Made by a program: the position numbers and the translations under genes
The notes under the pieces: generated by a model
The model's database searches: none
Seen by the model: only the letters and a program-made list of their open reading frames with translations
What the model was told of the DNA's origin: nothing
Part shown: one piece after another, positions 15,986 to 23,909 of the stretch
Layout of the letters: each line of letters starts with the position of its first letter
How positions within the stretch are numbered: position 1 is the first letter of the stretch
Assembly (NCBI RefSeq): GCF_000178855.1
Contig: NZ_ADVG01000002.1
Location: 1,240,001-1,304,000, forward strand
Length of the DNA stretch: 64,000 nt
Source: Ktedonobacter racemifer DSM 44963
GTDB taxonomy: Bacteria; Chloroflexota; Ktedonobacteria; Ktedonobacterales; Ktedonobacteraceae
Direction of reading: 5' to 3'

Positions 15986-17563
15986 ATGGCCAAAGTTTTA
16001 GAAGATATCAAAGGGCGTCTCCAAACGCCTTTCACAAATGCACCTTTTACTGATTTCAGTAAAGAAGAGAATAAACGTGCCCAGGAAGAGGCAATCACCC
16101 AGGTGAGAAGCGAGCTGGGTCAGACCTATCCGCTCATCATCGGTGGCAAAAAGATTATCGGTGAGAAGACCTTCGCCTCGGTCAACCCCTCGCAGCCTGA
16201 TCAGGTAATAGGTCACTTTACCAGCGCGACCGTCGAGCAGGCAAACGAGGCGGTGAAAGTCGCGGCCGAGACCTTCGAAAGCTGGAAACATGTTCCGGCC
16301 GAAGAGCGCGCCAGCTATCTCTTCGCCGCCGCCGATCTCATGCGCCAGCGCCGTTTCTACTTTAACGCCTGGATGATCTTTGAGGTTGGTAAGAGCTGGG
16401 TCGAGGCCGATGGCGACACCGCCGAGGCCATTGACTTCCTCGAGTACTACGCACGCGAGATGCTGCGCCTGGCTGGCGATCAGCCTGTCACGCCTCTGCC
16501 TGGCGAAGAGAATAAACTCGTCTATATTCCGCTGGGTGTGGGCGCGGTCATTCCGCCCTGGAACTTCCCTAATGCCATCATGGTCGGCATGACAAGCGCC
16601 TCGTTTGTCGCTGGCAATACAGTTGTGCTCAAACCTGCCAGCACTTCGCCCGCCATTGCCTATCAGTTTATGCGCCTCCTCGAAGAGGTGGGTCTGCCCG
16701 CTGGCGTGGTCAACTTCCTGACCGGTTCCGGCTCAGTCGTAGGTGATACCCTCGTTGATAACCCTAGCGTGCGCTACATCTCCTTCACTGGCTCGCGTGA
16801 CGTCGGCTTGCGCATCTATGAGCGCGCGTCGAAAACGCCCAAGGGACAGCGCTGGCTAAAGCGTACCATCCTGGAAATGGGTGGCAAAGATGGAATCGTC
16901 GTCGACGAGACCGCCGACCTGGATGCCGCCGCCACCGCTATCGTTGCCTCCGCCTTTGGCTTCCAGGGGCAGAAGTGTTCGGCTGGTTCCCGCGCCATTG
17001 TCGTCGAGCAGGTCTACGACAAGGTATTGGAGAAAGTGGTCGAGAAGACCAAAACCCTTACTATGGGCGATGTGACTCAACCAACCACCTACATGGGTCC
17101 CGTGGTTGACGAGAACGCCATGAAGAAAATCCTCGAGTACATCGAGCTCGGCAAGCAAGAGGGACGCCTCGTCACTGGCGGTAAGCACCAGGGGCCGGGC
17201 TACTTTATCGAGCCAACCATCTTCGCGGACGTCGCCCCCGAGGCGCGTATCTCGCTGGAGGAGATCTTTGGCCCGGTTCTAGCCTTTATCAAAGCGAAAG
17301 ACTTTGATGAGGCCCTCGACATCGCTAACAATACCGAGTACGGCCTGACCGGCTCGCTCTTCTCTAACGACGAGCAGCGTCTTGAGCGCGCCGGCGAAGA
17401 ATTCCATGTTGGCAACCTGTACTTCAACCGCAAGTGCACAGGCGCCATGGTTGGTGGTCATCCCTTCGGTGGCTTCAATATGTCGGGTACGGACTCCAAG
17501 GCAGGAGGCCCGGATTACCTGTTGCTCTTCACACAGGCGAAATCCATCTCGAAGAAAAAGTAA
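15986..17563 (+). CDS. pruA: L-glutamate gamma-semialdehyde (1-pyrroline-5-carboxylate) dehydrogenase
   Basis: 525 residues, the usual length of the RocA/PruA type. It oxidises glutamate semialdehyde, made from proline or arginine, to glutamate with NAD+. Aldehyde dehydrogenase features are present: PPWNFPNAIMVGM, the NAD-binding GSVVGDTLVDNP and FTGSRDVG, catalytic Glu in TILEMGGKDG and catalytic Cys in GFQGQKCSAGSRA; the C-terminus ends GGPDYLLLFTQAKSISKK. GAAGGAG lies before the ATG. No proline dehydrogenase gene is adjacent. The MBL hydrolase starts 21 bases after the stop and is probably co-transcribed; gdhA, which acts on the same product, lies at 50-51.3 kb. Confidence 0.93.
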   Translation: MAKVLEDIKGRLQTPFTNAPFTDFSKEENKRAQEEAITQVRSELGQTYPLIIGGKKIIGEKTFASVNPSQPDQVIGHFTSATVEQANEAVKVAAETFESWKHVPAEERASYLFAAADLMRQRRFYFNAWMIFEVGKSWVEADGDTAEAIDFLEYYAREMLRLAGDQPVTPLPGEENKLVYIPLGVGAVIPPWNFPNAIMVGMTSASFVAGNTVVLKPASTSPAIAYQFMRLLEEVGLPAGVVNFLTGSGSVVGDTLVDNPSVRYISFTGSRDVGLRIYERASKTPKGQRWLKRTILEMGGKDGIVVDETADLDAAATAIVASAFGFQGQKCSAGSRAIVVEQVYDKVLEKVVEKTKTLTMGDVTQPTTYMGPVVDENAMKKILEYIELGKQEGRLVTGGKHQGPGYFIEPTIFADVAPEARISLEEIFGPVLAFIKAKDFDEALDIANNTEYGLTGSLFSNDEQRLERAGEEFHVGNLYFNRKCTGAMVGGHPFGGFNMSGTDSKAGGPDYLLLFTQAKSISKKK

Positions 17564-17584
17564 GGAAGCGAGGAGTTTATACTC

Positions 17585-18526
17585 TTGACAGAGGTAACAC
17601 AACTCACCCCTGGAATCTGGCAGATTTCGCTGCCGTTCCAGGGGGAGACAGACATTATCGGCTCCTACCTCCTGGCAGGTAGCGATGAAATCGCGCTGAT
17701 TGATCCAGGACCGGGAAGCACCAGCGAGGCCCTACTGGAGGGGGTACGCCAGGCGGGATTTGATCCCGCGCGCGTCACCCACATCCTGGCCACGCACATT
17801 CACCTGGATCATACTGGAGGAGTCGGAAAGCTTCTCGCCTCTATGCCCCAGGCACGCGTGTTCGTTCATAGTAAGGGCGCGCAACATCTCATTGATCCTG
17901 GGAAACTCATCTCCAGCTCGGAGCGCATCTATGGCGAACGCATGCAGGAGTTATGGGGCGAGATTCTCCCTGTGCCCCAGGAGAAGGTCCAGGTCATTGA
18001 GGGCGGAGACGTTCTCAATATCGCGGGTCGGCGCCTGGAGGTTCACTATACTCCCGGGCATGCCATCCACCACGTCATCTTCTTTGATGTGCATAGTGGA
18101 GATCTCTTCGCGGGCGACGTCGCGGGCGTGCGCCTGCCTGGCATCACTTATGGGCGACCTCCCACCCCACCTCCAGACCTGGATATCGAGGCCTGGTCGA
18201 GCAGCATCGATACGCTCAAAAAGCTGCGCCCCGATGTCATTTACCTGGCGCACTTTGGTCCCGTCCGCAACCTGGCTCCGCATCTTGAAAGCATACGCGC
18301 GAAGCTCTTTAACTGGGGTGATCTCGTGCTACGAGCCATGCGCGAGAACAAGAGCGAGGCGGAGATTATTGAACTTTTCATCGCGGAGACACGCCCTGAA
18401 TTACAGCGCCTTTCGAACGATCCGCGTACGCTCGAGCGCTACGAGATCGCATCGAACTACCCTATGACAGTGCAGGGGTATATGCGCTACTGGCGTAAGC
18501 ACCACCCCGAGCGGCTCGAAGCATAA
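17585..18526 (+). CDS. Metallo-beta-lactamase-fold hydrolase
   Basis: 313 residues. The metal ligands are present: THIHLDHTGG (HxHxDH), the third histidine in YTPGHAIHH, Asp in FAGDVAGV and the terminal His in YLAHFGPV. The C-terminal third is helical (IRAKLFNWGDLVLRAMRENK), as in the MBL hydrolases with a winged-helix-like tail (LACTB2-like). Metal-dependent hydrolysis of an ester, thioester or phosphoester is expected, but the substrate is unknown. The start is a TTG at 17585 with GCGAGGAG upstream. Close coupling to pruA hints at a task in proline or aldehyde metabolism, which is inference only. Confidence 0.85.
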   Translation: MTEVTQLTPGIWQISLPFQGETDIIGSYLLAGSDEIALIDPGPGSTSEALLEGVRQAGFDPARVTHILATHIHLDHTGGVGKLLASMPQARVFVHSKGAQHLIDPGKLISSSERIYGERMQELWGEILPVPQEKVQVIEGGDVLNIAGRRLEVHYTPGHAIHHVIFFDVHSGDLFAGDVAGVRLPGITYGRPPTPPPDLDIEAWSSSIDTLKKLRPDVIYLAHFGPVRNLAPHLESIRAKLFNWGDLVLRAMRENKSEAEIIELFIAETRPELQRLSNDPRTLERYEIASNYPMTVQGYMRYWRKHHPERLEA

Positions 18527-18560
18527 AGCAACCGCTTCTCAGCGGGTAGACATCTACCTG

Positions 18561-18628
18561 CCAGAAGAGAAAATGTCGGCGTGAGGGCAGGCACCTGTCT
18601 GCCCTCACGCCGACATTTTCTCTTCTGG
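18561..18628. repeat. Long hairpin (30-bp arms) between convergent genes
   Basis: Arms 18561-18590 and 18599-18628 are perfectly complementary, loop GCACCTGT, inner core GGGCAG/CTGCCC. It lies between the MBL hydrolase and the DUF4388-like gene and may terminate both. There is no GC-rich tag next to it. Confidence 0.85.
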
Positions 18629-18644
18629 TGACACACTATTATTG

Positions 18645-19298
18645 TTAGCCAACCGGCTGGCGTGAGCCTACATGCATGATACGCGTCAAGAATCGCGAGA
18701 CATCCTGAGTCAAACGCCCGGCCTGCTGGAGCGTCTGGCTGACCGGAGAGAGCCAACCTGAGCTAGCCACAGGTAGAGGAGGCGTCTCGGGTACGATACA
18801 TACCGCCATTTTGGCAGAGACCCAGAGCGCTAGCTGTGCATCTTTACTAGTAGTTACGGATACGCCCTCGATGAGAGGCTTGGCAGGCAAGTGAGCGGTC
18901 ATATATCCCGCCAACCCATCGAGAGAGGCATATGAGGCACCATACACGACGCCCTTGACCTCCACCAGTTCTAGCCAGCTTTGGAAGAACTCTGCCTGGT
19001 GCCATGTCACGTCTTGAAAAGGGGCCCCTATCTGCGCATCAAAGCGTACCTTTGCCCTTTGCCACTGGAGTAAGTCCTGGAGTAACGCCTCAAGGTTACG
19101 CTTATCGCCCATAATATGCACCAGGCGTCCCTCTTGAAAGTAGAAATGAATCAGGCCCCGGCGCTCATCACTGCGTATGCAGAGCCGCCCGGAGAGCTCC
19201 TGATCGCGCACATCGAGCAAAGCATTGACGGCATCAAGAAAATAACGCTGTGTAGCATCACAACAGAGCGAAGCCTGTGTCGAGGACAAATGAGTCAT
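18645..19298 (-). CDS. DUF4388-like protein
   Basis: 217 residues from ATG 19298 (MTHLSSTQ). The first 100 residues match the DUF4388 fold: LSGRLCIRSDERRGLIHFYFQEGRLVHIMG, then LLQDLLQWQRAKVRFDAQ. DUF4388 (PatA N-terminal-like) domains often occur with response regulators and small GTPase systems and probably mediate protein contacts. The remaining residues (AYMTAHLP onward) show no motif I know. It may be linked functionally to the regulators or the MglA-like GTPase in this window, but none is adjacent. A start six codons earlier (19316) is possible. Confidence 0.65.
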   Translation of the reverse strand: MTHLSSTQASLCCDATQRYFLDAVNALLDVRDQELSGRLCIRSDERRGLIHFYFQEGRLVHIMGDKRNLEALLQDLLQWQRAKVRFDAQIGAPFQDVTWHQAEFFQSWLELVEVKGVVYGASYASLDGLAGYMTAHLPAKPLIEGVSVTTSKDAQLALWVSAKMAVCIVPETPPLPVASSGWLSPVSQTLQQAGRLTQDVSRFLTRIMHVGSRQPVG

Positions 19299-19404
19299 CA
19301 CCCTTTCCACCCCCACAAAAAAAAGATTTTTCGAAGAACCAGGTTAACTATACATGCCATTATACATGCCATTATCCATATTTGCAACTCTTTGCACATT
19401 ATTA

Positions 19405-20007
19405 CTATTCAAAATGCAAATTTACCCATCCACAAATCTCACACATACCAATCAATACATTTGCATCTTTTGTAACTGAAGATAAACGGCGTGCGCAACG
19501 ACAGATATAACCGCGAAAGCGTGCTGGATTGCCCAGTACCAGGGTATAGGGCGCGACATCTTTTGTGACCACTGAGCCTGCTCCTACAAGCGCGAAGGTA
19601 CCGATAGTCACGCCACAGACCACGACCGCGTTTGCCCCTATCGATGCTCCATACTTGACAAGCGTCGGCGTAATCTCCCAGTCCTCGCTCCCTTTAAGCT
19701 GGCCATCAGGTGTAATAGCCCTGGGATAGAGGTCATTGGTAAAACAGACGTGCGGGCCAATAAAGACACCATCCTCTACTGTGACACCCTCAAAGAGAGA
19801 GACATGGTTCTGTATCTTGACCCGCGCCCCAATATGAACGTGGGATTCGACGTAGACTCCTTTGCCGATATTGCACATGGCACCAATAGTGGCGGAGGCT
19901 CGCACATGAGCATGGCGCCAGATGCGCGTTCCCGCACCAATCTGCGCCCCCTCTTCGACCTCCGCCAGAGGGTGGATATAGCTTGTTACTGCGCTGCGCT
20001 CTTGCAT
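19405..20007 (-). CDS. UDP-sugar N-acetyltransferase, left-handed beta-helix (WlbB/WbpD-like)
   Basis: 200 residues. The hexapeptide repeats of a left-handed beta-helix run from about residue 8 (YIHPLAEVEEGAQIGAGTRIW) to 150, with FIGPHVCFTNDLYPRA and IGANAVVVCGVTIG, and a C-terminal VLGNPARFRGYICRC. This matches the acetyltransferase that completes UDP-2,3-diacetamido-2,3-dideoxy-glucuronate. The two upstream genes supply the other steps (dehydrogenase, aminotransferase). The ATG at 20007 has AGAAGGAG eight bases before it; the GTG 24 bases further upstream is less likely. The Cys-rich end (CRCARR, CEICGW) suggests a small metal site, seen in some relatives. Confidence 0.85.
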   Translation of the reverse strand: MQERSAVTSYIHPLAEVEEGAQIGAGTRIWRHAHVRASATIGAMCNIGKGVYVESHVHIGARVKIQNHVSLFEGVTVEDGVFIGPHVCFTNDLYPRAITPDGQLKGSEDWEITPTLVKYGASIGANAVVVCGVTIGTFALVGAGSVVTKDVAPYTLVLGNPARFRGYICRCARRLSSVTKDANVLIGMCEICGWVNLHFE

Positions 20008-20050
20008 ATCTTTGGCTCCTTCTGATCTCACTTCTCAGCAACTGCGGTGC

Positions 20051-20127
20051 TTTGCAACAGGGTAAGGGTATGTCGTCGAGGGCAGGCTTTGCCTGCCCTC
20101 GACGACATACCCTTACCCTGTTGCAAA
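20051..20127. repeat. Very long perfect hairpin (37-bp arms, 3-nt loop)
   Basis: Arms 20051-20087 and 20091-20127 are fully complementary, loop TTT, inner core GGGCAGGC/GCCTGCCC. It lies between two genes of the sugar operon on the same strand, 44-47 bases from each coding region. It has no tag. As a strong hairpin it should reduce read-through into the acetyltransferase gene or stabilise upstream mRNA. Confidence 0.9.
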
Positions 20128-20173
20128 AGTTTGCCTAGTGCCTTGTTAGACAAACTCTTGTACGAGGAAGATA

Positions 20174-21181
20174 CTATGCGGGTATAGTATCGGAAACCAG
20201 GGTGCGCAGTTGCTGATTTAAGGCATCCTGGGCCGCGGCCAGGACGCGTACGACGGAGAGGCCGACCTCGCCACTGGCACGTGGAGGCGTGCCAGTGCGG
20301 ATGGCATGAATAAAATCTTCACACTCCAGGCGTAGTGGCTCGATCCAATCGATATGCGGAATAGTAATCGCGCCATGGCGATAGGACACCACAGGGTCGG
20401 CATTGACATCCGCGCCCTTGTTATAAATCTTGATCATCTCAGCAGGATTGGTATCGTCGTAGACCACCATCCTGGCATCGCCGATGACAGTTACCCGCCT
20501 CAGCTTGCAGGGGTGCAGCCAGCTCACATGGATATGCGCCGTCATCCCATCTGGGAAGCCAAGATCCAGGTGCGCGACGTCATGAATAGGTGGCAATAGG
20601 TGCGCGTTCGCCTGCACCTGGACCTGTTCAGGCAATTGACCAAACAGGTAGAGCAGGATTGAGACATCATGGGGAGCCAGGTCCCAGATGACGTTAATAT
20701 CGCGACGAAATAGGCCTAGATTGACACGTTCAGCCTCAACACAATAGATCTTCCCCAATTCACCGCTCTGCACGAGCTTGCGCAGCTCGTTGACCGCAGG
20801 GCTATACTCAAAGGTATGCCCAACCATCAAGACCCGGTCCACCTGGCGTGCCAGCGCGACCAGTTCTTCCGCTTCCGCGACGCTGGCCGTCAAGGGCTTT
20901 TCAACCAGGACGTGCTTGCCATGGAGCAGGGCCTGTTTGGCGAGTGCGTAGTGGGTCCGGACAGGTGTCGCGATGACGACAGCATCAACATCTGAGCGGA
21001 GCAATTCCTCCACCTGGGATGTCACCTGGAGGCCTGGTTGTTGGCCCGCAAGCAGAGCTACCCGATGCTTATCCATATCGGCGACCGCGGTTACTGTGGC
21101 ATGGGCGATACTATCCAGGTTACGGGCAATCTTTGGCCCCCAGTACCCCCAGCCAATGATGCCAAAACGTAAATCAGCCAT
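20174..21181 (-). CDS. Gfo/Idh/MocA oxidoreductase (WlbA-like sugar dehydrogenase)
   Basis: 335 residues. The N-terminal Rossmann domain starts GIIGWGYWGPKIARNL (Gly-rich NAD site), with VLVEKPLTASVAEAEEL carrying the EKP motif around residue 95 and GHTFEYSPAV in the substrate domain. In this context the likely reaction is oxidation at C3 of UDP-N-acetylglucosaminuronate before amination. The next gene upstream encodes the aminotransferase and the next downstream the N-acetyltransferase, exactly the three-step set. Assignment to the wlb-type pathway rests on gene context. Confidence 0.85.
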   Translation of the reverse strand: MADLRFGIIGWGYWGPKIARNLDSIAHATVTAVADMDKHRVALLAGQQPGLQVTSQVEELLRSDVDAVVIATPVRTHYALAKQALLHGKHVLVEKPLTASVAEAEELVALARQVDRVLMVGHTFEYSPAVNELRKLVQSGELGKIYCVEAERVNLGLFRRDINVIWDLAPHDVSILLYLFGQLPEQVQVQANAHLLPPIHDVAHLDLGFPDGMTAHIHVSWLHPCKLRRVTVIGDARMVVYDDTNPAEMIKIYNKGADVNADPVVSYRHGAITIPHIDWIEPLRLECEDFIHAIRTGTPPRASGEVGLSVVRVLAAAQDALNQQLRTLVSDTIPA

Positions 21182-21235
21182 ACGTCGCTTCTTCCTTTTT
21201 TATCCGTGCATTATAAAGGGATAAATGACTAACGT

Positions 21236-22363
21236 TTATTTTTGCGTTACACCGATCAAGAGCGCCTGCTTCACTGTCTCCACGACCAGGTGCAGTTGCT
21301 CTTCAGTTAATTCGGGATACATAGGGAGTGAGACAATACGCTCGGCAGCATGCTCAGTCACGGGCAGCATACCACGCGTATATCCATAGTCTGCGCAGGC
21401 GGGCTGCAAATGAATGGGCACCGGGTAGTGCACATTGGTTCCAATTCCGGCATCTTCTAATGCCTTGCGGAAGGTATCACGCTGCTCCACCTGGATCACA
21501 TAGTAGCAATAGACATGCGTGCCCCAGGAGCGAACCTCAGGCGCCTGCGGCACCACCTCGCGCAACCGCTGAGTGTAGAACTGCGCATGGGCCTGGCGCG
21601 CCTGGTTCCACTGCTCAAGGTAGGGCATCTTTAAGAGCAGGACGGCCGCTTGCAATTCATCGAGGCGATAATTGCCCCCGATCACCTCGTGATGATAGCG
21701 TACACGCGAGCCATGGTCGCGCAGCATGCATAATTTCTCCGCCAGGACAGGATCGCTGGTCGTACAGATGCCAGCCTCGCCAAAGGCTCCCAGGTTCTTA
21801 CTGTAGTACAGGCTAAAGCAGCCTATATCACCAAAGCTACCAACGCGCTGGCCCTGATAGGTCGCCCCGTGTGCCTGTGAGGCATCTTCAATAACGCGTA
21901 GCCCACGCGCTCGCGCAAACTCAAGGATAGGCCCCATCTCAGCCGCATGCCCATAGAGATGCACAGGCAGAATGGCGCGTGTGCGTTCTGTGCACACAGT
22001 CTCTAGCTGACGCCAATCCATCAGGTAGGTCTGGGGATCCACATCGATAAATACCGGCCTGGCCCCCACCAGGGCAATGGCCTCCACTGTGGCGATAAAG
22101 GTGTTGGAGACCGTGATGACCTCGTCGCCCGCTCCAATATCGCAGGCACGCAGGGCCAGCACCAGCGCCTCCGTTCCCGAGGACACACCTATGCCATAGC
22201 GACAGGCACAATACTCGGCAAACTGCTGCTCAAAAGCGCGAGTCTTCGGCCCCAGGAACAAGTGCATACTCTCCAACACTTCAGCAAAGGCCGCCATAAT
22301 TTCAGGCTTCAAGCTCTGATACTGGGCACGTAGATCAACAAGAGGAACTTGTAAAGGTACCAC
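21236..22363 (-). CDS. DegT/DnrJ/EryC1/StrS sugar aminotransferase
   Basis: 375 residues from GTG 22363 (VVPLQVPLVDLRAQY). It has the PLP lysine in YYSKNLGAFGEAG, GVSSGTEALVLALRA for phosphate binding, and the C-terminal GIGTNVHYPVPIHLQPA. These enzymes transfer an amino group from glutamate to a keto sugar nucleotide, here probably the 3-keto intermediate of the diacetamido-uronate pathway. A frame open to 22549 adds 62 residues unlike the family; the GTG has AAGGAG ten bases before it and gives the normal length. First gene of a three-gene operon, divergent from the sugar-phosphate transferase. Confidence 0.88.
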   Translation of the reverse strand: MVPLQVPLVDLRAQYQSLKPEIMAAFAEVLESMHLFLGPKTRAFEQQFAEYCACRYGIGVSSGTEALVLALRACDIGAGDEVITVSNTFIATVEAIALVGARPVFIDVDPQTYLMDWRQLETVCTERTRAILPVHLYGHAAEMGPILEFARARGLRVIEDASQAHGATYQGQRVGSFGDIGCFSLYYSKNLGAFGEAGICTTSDPVLAEKLCMLRDHGSRVRYHHEVIGGNYRLDELQAAVLLLKMPYLEQWNQARQAHAQFYTQRLREVVPQAPEVRSWGTHVYCYYVIQVEQRDTFRKALEDAGIGTNVHYPVPIHLQPACADYGYTRGMLPVTEHAAERIVSLPMYPELTEEQLHLVVETVKQALLIGVTQK

Positions 22364-22725
22364 TCCCTCAGCACTCCTTCTCAAAAAAATGAAGCTCAGC
22401 CTCGCAGCGAGCAGAAAGACAACTTTACTAGTCAGGATAGTACCATGCGAGAGTGACCGGCTGATACTCGTTGTGGTAGAGGTTAGGTGAAACTTTGTCA
22501 GCGGAGTGGAGAACGTGTGGCTAGCCCAAAGGTTCCAAAGAGATTCCAATCCACCATATCACAGCGCTTCAATTTACCTCAATTTCTCCCTTTCTAGACG
22601 GGCCGCTACCAGTTTTCTATGCTCATCCGTACCGTTTCTGCACCCTCATACCGTACCATTGAGGCAGTATAAGATAGTTGAGGTTACGAGGAATTCCTCG
22701 TATGAGTCTTCGGGGAGGAATAGCC
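22364..22725. other. Divergent control region of the sugar genes
   Basis: About 360 bases between the divergent aminotransferase and sugar-transferase genes. It must hold both promoters; TATAAG near 22669 is a weak -10 candidate on the plus strand. The 16-bp perfect palindrome ACGAGGAATTCCTCGT at 22686-22701 lies just before the sugar-transferase start. Confidence 0.5.
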
Positions 22726-23409
22726 ATGGCTGTTCAAGCACAAGCGACCCAGGTCCAGCAAGACCTGGCGTTCAGTAGAAGCTACCTGCGCTACAAACGC
22801 CTGCTTGACATCGCGTTTACGCTTCTCATCGGACCCTTTGTCTTGCTCGTGTGTCTCCTGGTCGCGCTCTGCGTTCGACTTGATTCACAAGGCCCGGTGT
22901 TCTTTCGCCAGAAGCGGGTGGGGCAAAACGGAAAAACCTTTGAGATGCTCAAGTTTCGTTCGATGTATACCAACAACGATCCCAGGCTCCATATCGAAAA
23001 GATTCAGCAGTATATGCGCGGCGAAAAGCTGAGCGAAGAGGCTGATGAGAGCATGGCCTATAAGATCCACAAGGATCCCCGAATTACGAGGGTGGGCCGC
23101 ATTATTCGCAAATTGAGTTTTGACGAGCTGCCGCAATTCTGGAATGTCTTGCGAGGCGAGATGACACTGGTGGGGCCGCGCCCACCTCTATCCTATGAAG
23201 TAGAGATATACAAAGAGGGCGACTGGCTACGCCTCAGCGGCAAACCCGGCCTGACCGGAACCTGGCAGGTCTATGGCCGCTCACGTGTGACCTTCCAGCA
23301 GATGGTTGAGATGGATATCGCGTACCTGCACCAGCAATCGCTCTGGCTCGACCTCAAGCTCATCGTCCTGACAGTACCCGTCATGCTCCTGGCCCGTGGT
23401 GGTGGTTGA
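22726..23409 (+). CDS. Polyprenyl-phosphate sugar-phosphate transferase (initiating glycosyltransferase)
   Basis: 227 residues of the WcaJ/PglC family, which place the first sugar phosphate on undecaprenyl phosphate in the cytoplasmic membrane to start a surface polysaccharide or glycan. Features: basic KRLLDI before a re-entrant membrane helix (FTLLIGPFVLLVCLLVALCV), then FFRQKRVGQNGKTFEMLKFRSM, KLSFDELPQFWNVLRGEM and GPRPPL, with the catalytic Asp-Glu pair in the second. I chose ATG 22726 because GGGAGGA lies seven bases upstream; ATG 22702 is an alternative. The divergent operon would supply a diacetamido-uronate for the same glycan. Confidence 0.9.
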   Translation: MAVQAQATQVQQDLAFSRSYLRYKRLLDIAFTLLIGPFVLLVCLLVALCVRLDSQGPVFFRQKRVGQNGKTFEMLKFRSMYTNNDPRLHIEKIQQYMRGEKLSEEADESMAYKIHKDPRITRVGRIIRKLSFDELPQFWNVLRGEMTLVGPRPPLSYEVEIYKEGDWLRLSGKPGLTGTWQVYGRSRVTFQQMVEMDIAYLHQQSLWLDLKLIVLTVPVMLLARGGG

Positions 23410-23414
23410 GATTT

Positions 23415-23885
23415 TGTCTGTATAGAGATAGAGATAAAGAGCACAGGACCACGGTCCTGTGCTCTTTATATAGGCGTGGCGAGAAAACCACGAGGTCTTC
23501 AGCCTCGTGGATGAATCGCCGGACCGCCTCTTGTTCTTTTGAGCAAGAGGCGGTCCATTGACTCAAAAAGCTCTGCCCGAAGGCAGGTGGTGCGTATCCC
23601 TTCGCTCTGACCACGAAGGGAATCCGGCTTCATCTCGACAAGGTTCAAAAGGCTTTTTACACCGAGAGCACCGGCCCTTTCCTCAAGCCTACTTAACTCT
23701 CAGCGACAGAGCAGCGGTCTGATGCGTCAACCGCAGGTGTCATGACCTATCGAACGTAGCGCCCATTTCTGGGGCTGAGTCTGGTGAACTCAGACTTCCG
23801 AAGAAGCTACTGAACCAAATCTTCAGTGACTTCCGAAGAAGCCGCCGCGTCTTTAGCTCAGCGGTAGTTCACCTCTATACAGACA
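23415..23885. repeat. Structured non-coding module bounded by 13-bp inverted repeats
   Basis: TGTCTGTATAGAG at 23415-23427 is perfectly complementary to CTCTATACAGACA at 23873-23885; an exact 13-bp match at this distance is unlikely by chance. Between them are several hairpins: 23435-23468, a hairpin formed by CCACGAGG and CCTCGTGG around 23490-23511, and one formed by GGACCGCCTCTTG and CAAGAGGCGGTCC around 23521-23556. GACTTCCGAAGAAGC occurs twice near 23794 and 23828. There is no open frame of note. It could be a MITE or a decayed IS200/IS605 end with its guide-RNA region. Confidence 0.55.
23435..23475 (+). terminator. Terminator of the sugar-transferase gene
   Basis: Stem 23435-23450 (TAAAGAGCACAGGACC) with 23453-23468, followed by TATA. 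AT-rich at the base and GC-rich at the top; a usable bidirectional terminator near the convergent regulator gene. Confidence 0.6.
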
Positions 23886-23909
23886 TTGAAGGATATGAGG
23901 TACGAGCCT

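Noticed and set aside
22364..22549. 62-residue N-terminal extension of the DegT-type aminotransferase
   Set aside because: The family starts at the GTG at 22363, which has a good ribosome site; the extension has no similarity to the family.
23850..23885. TAGCTCAGCGGTAG, like the D arm of a tRNA
   Set aside because: No matching acceptor, anticodon or T arm follows; the D stem itself does not close. Not a tRNA.
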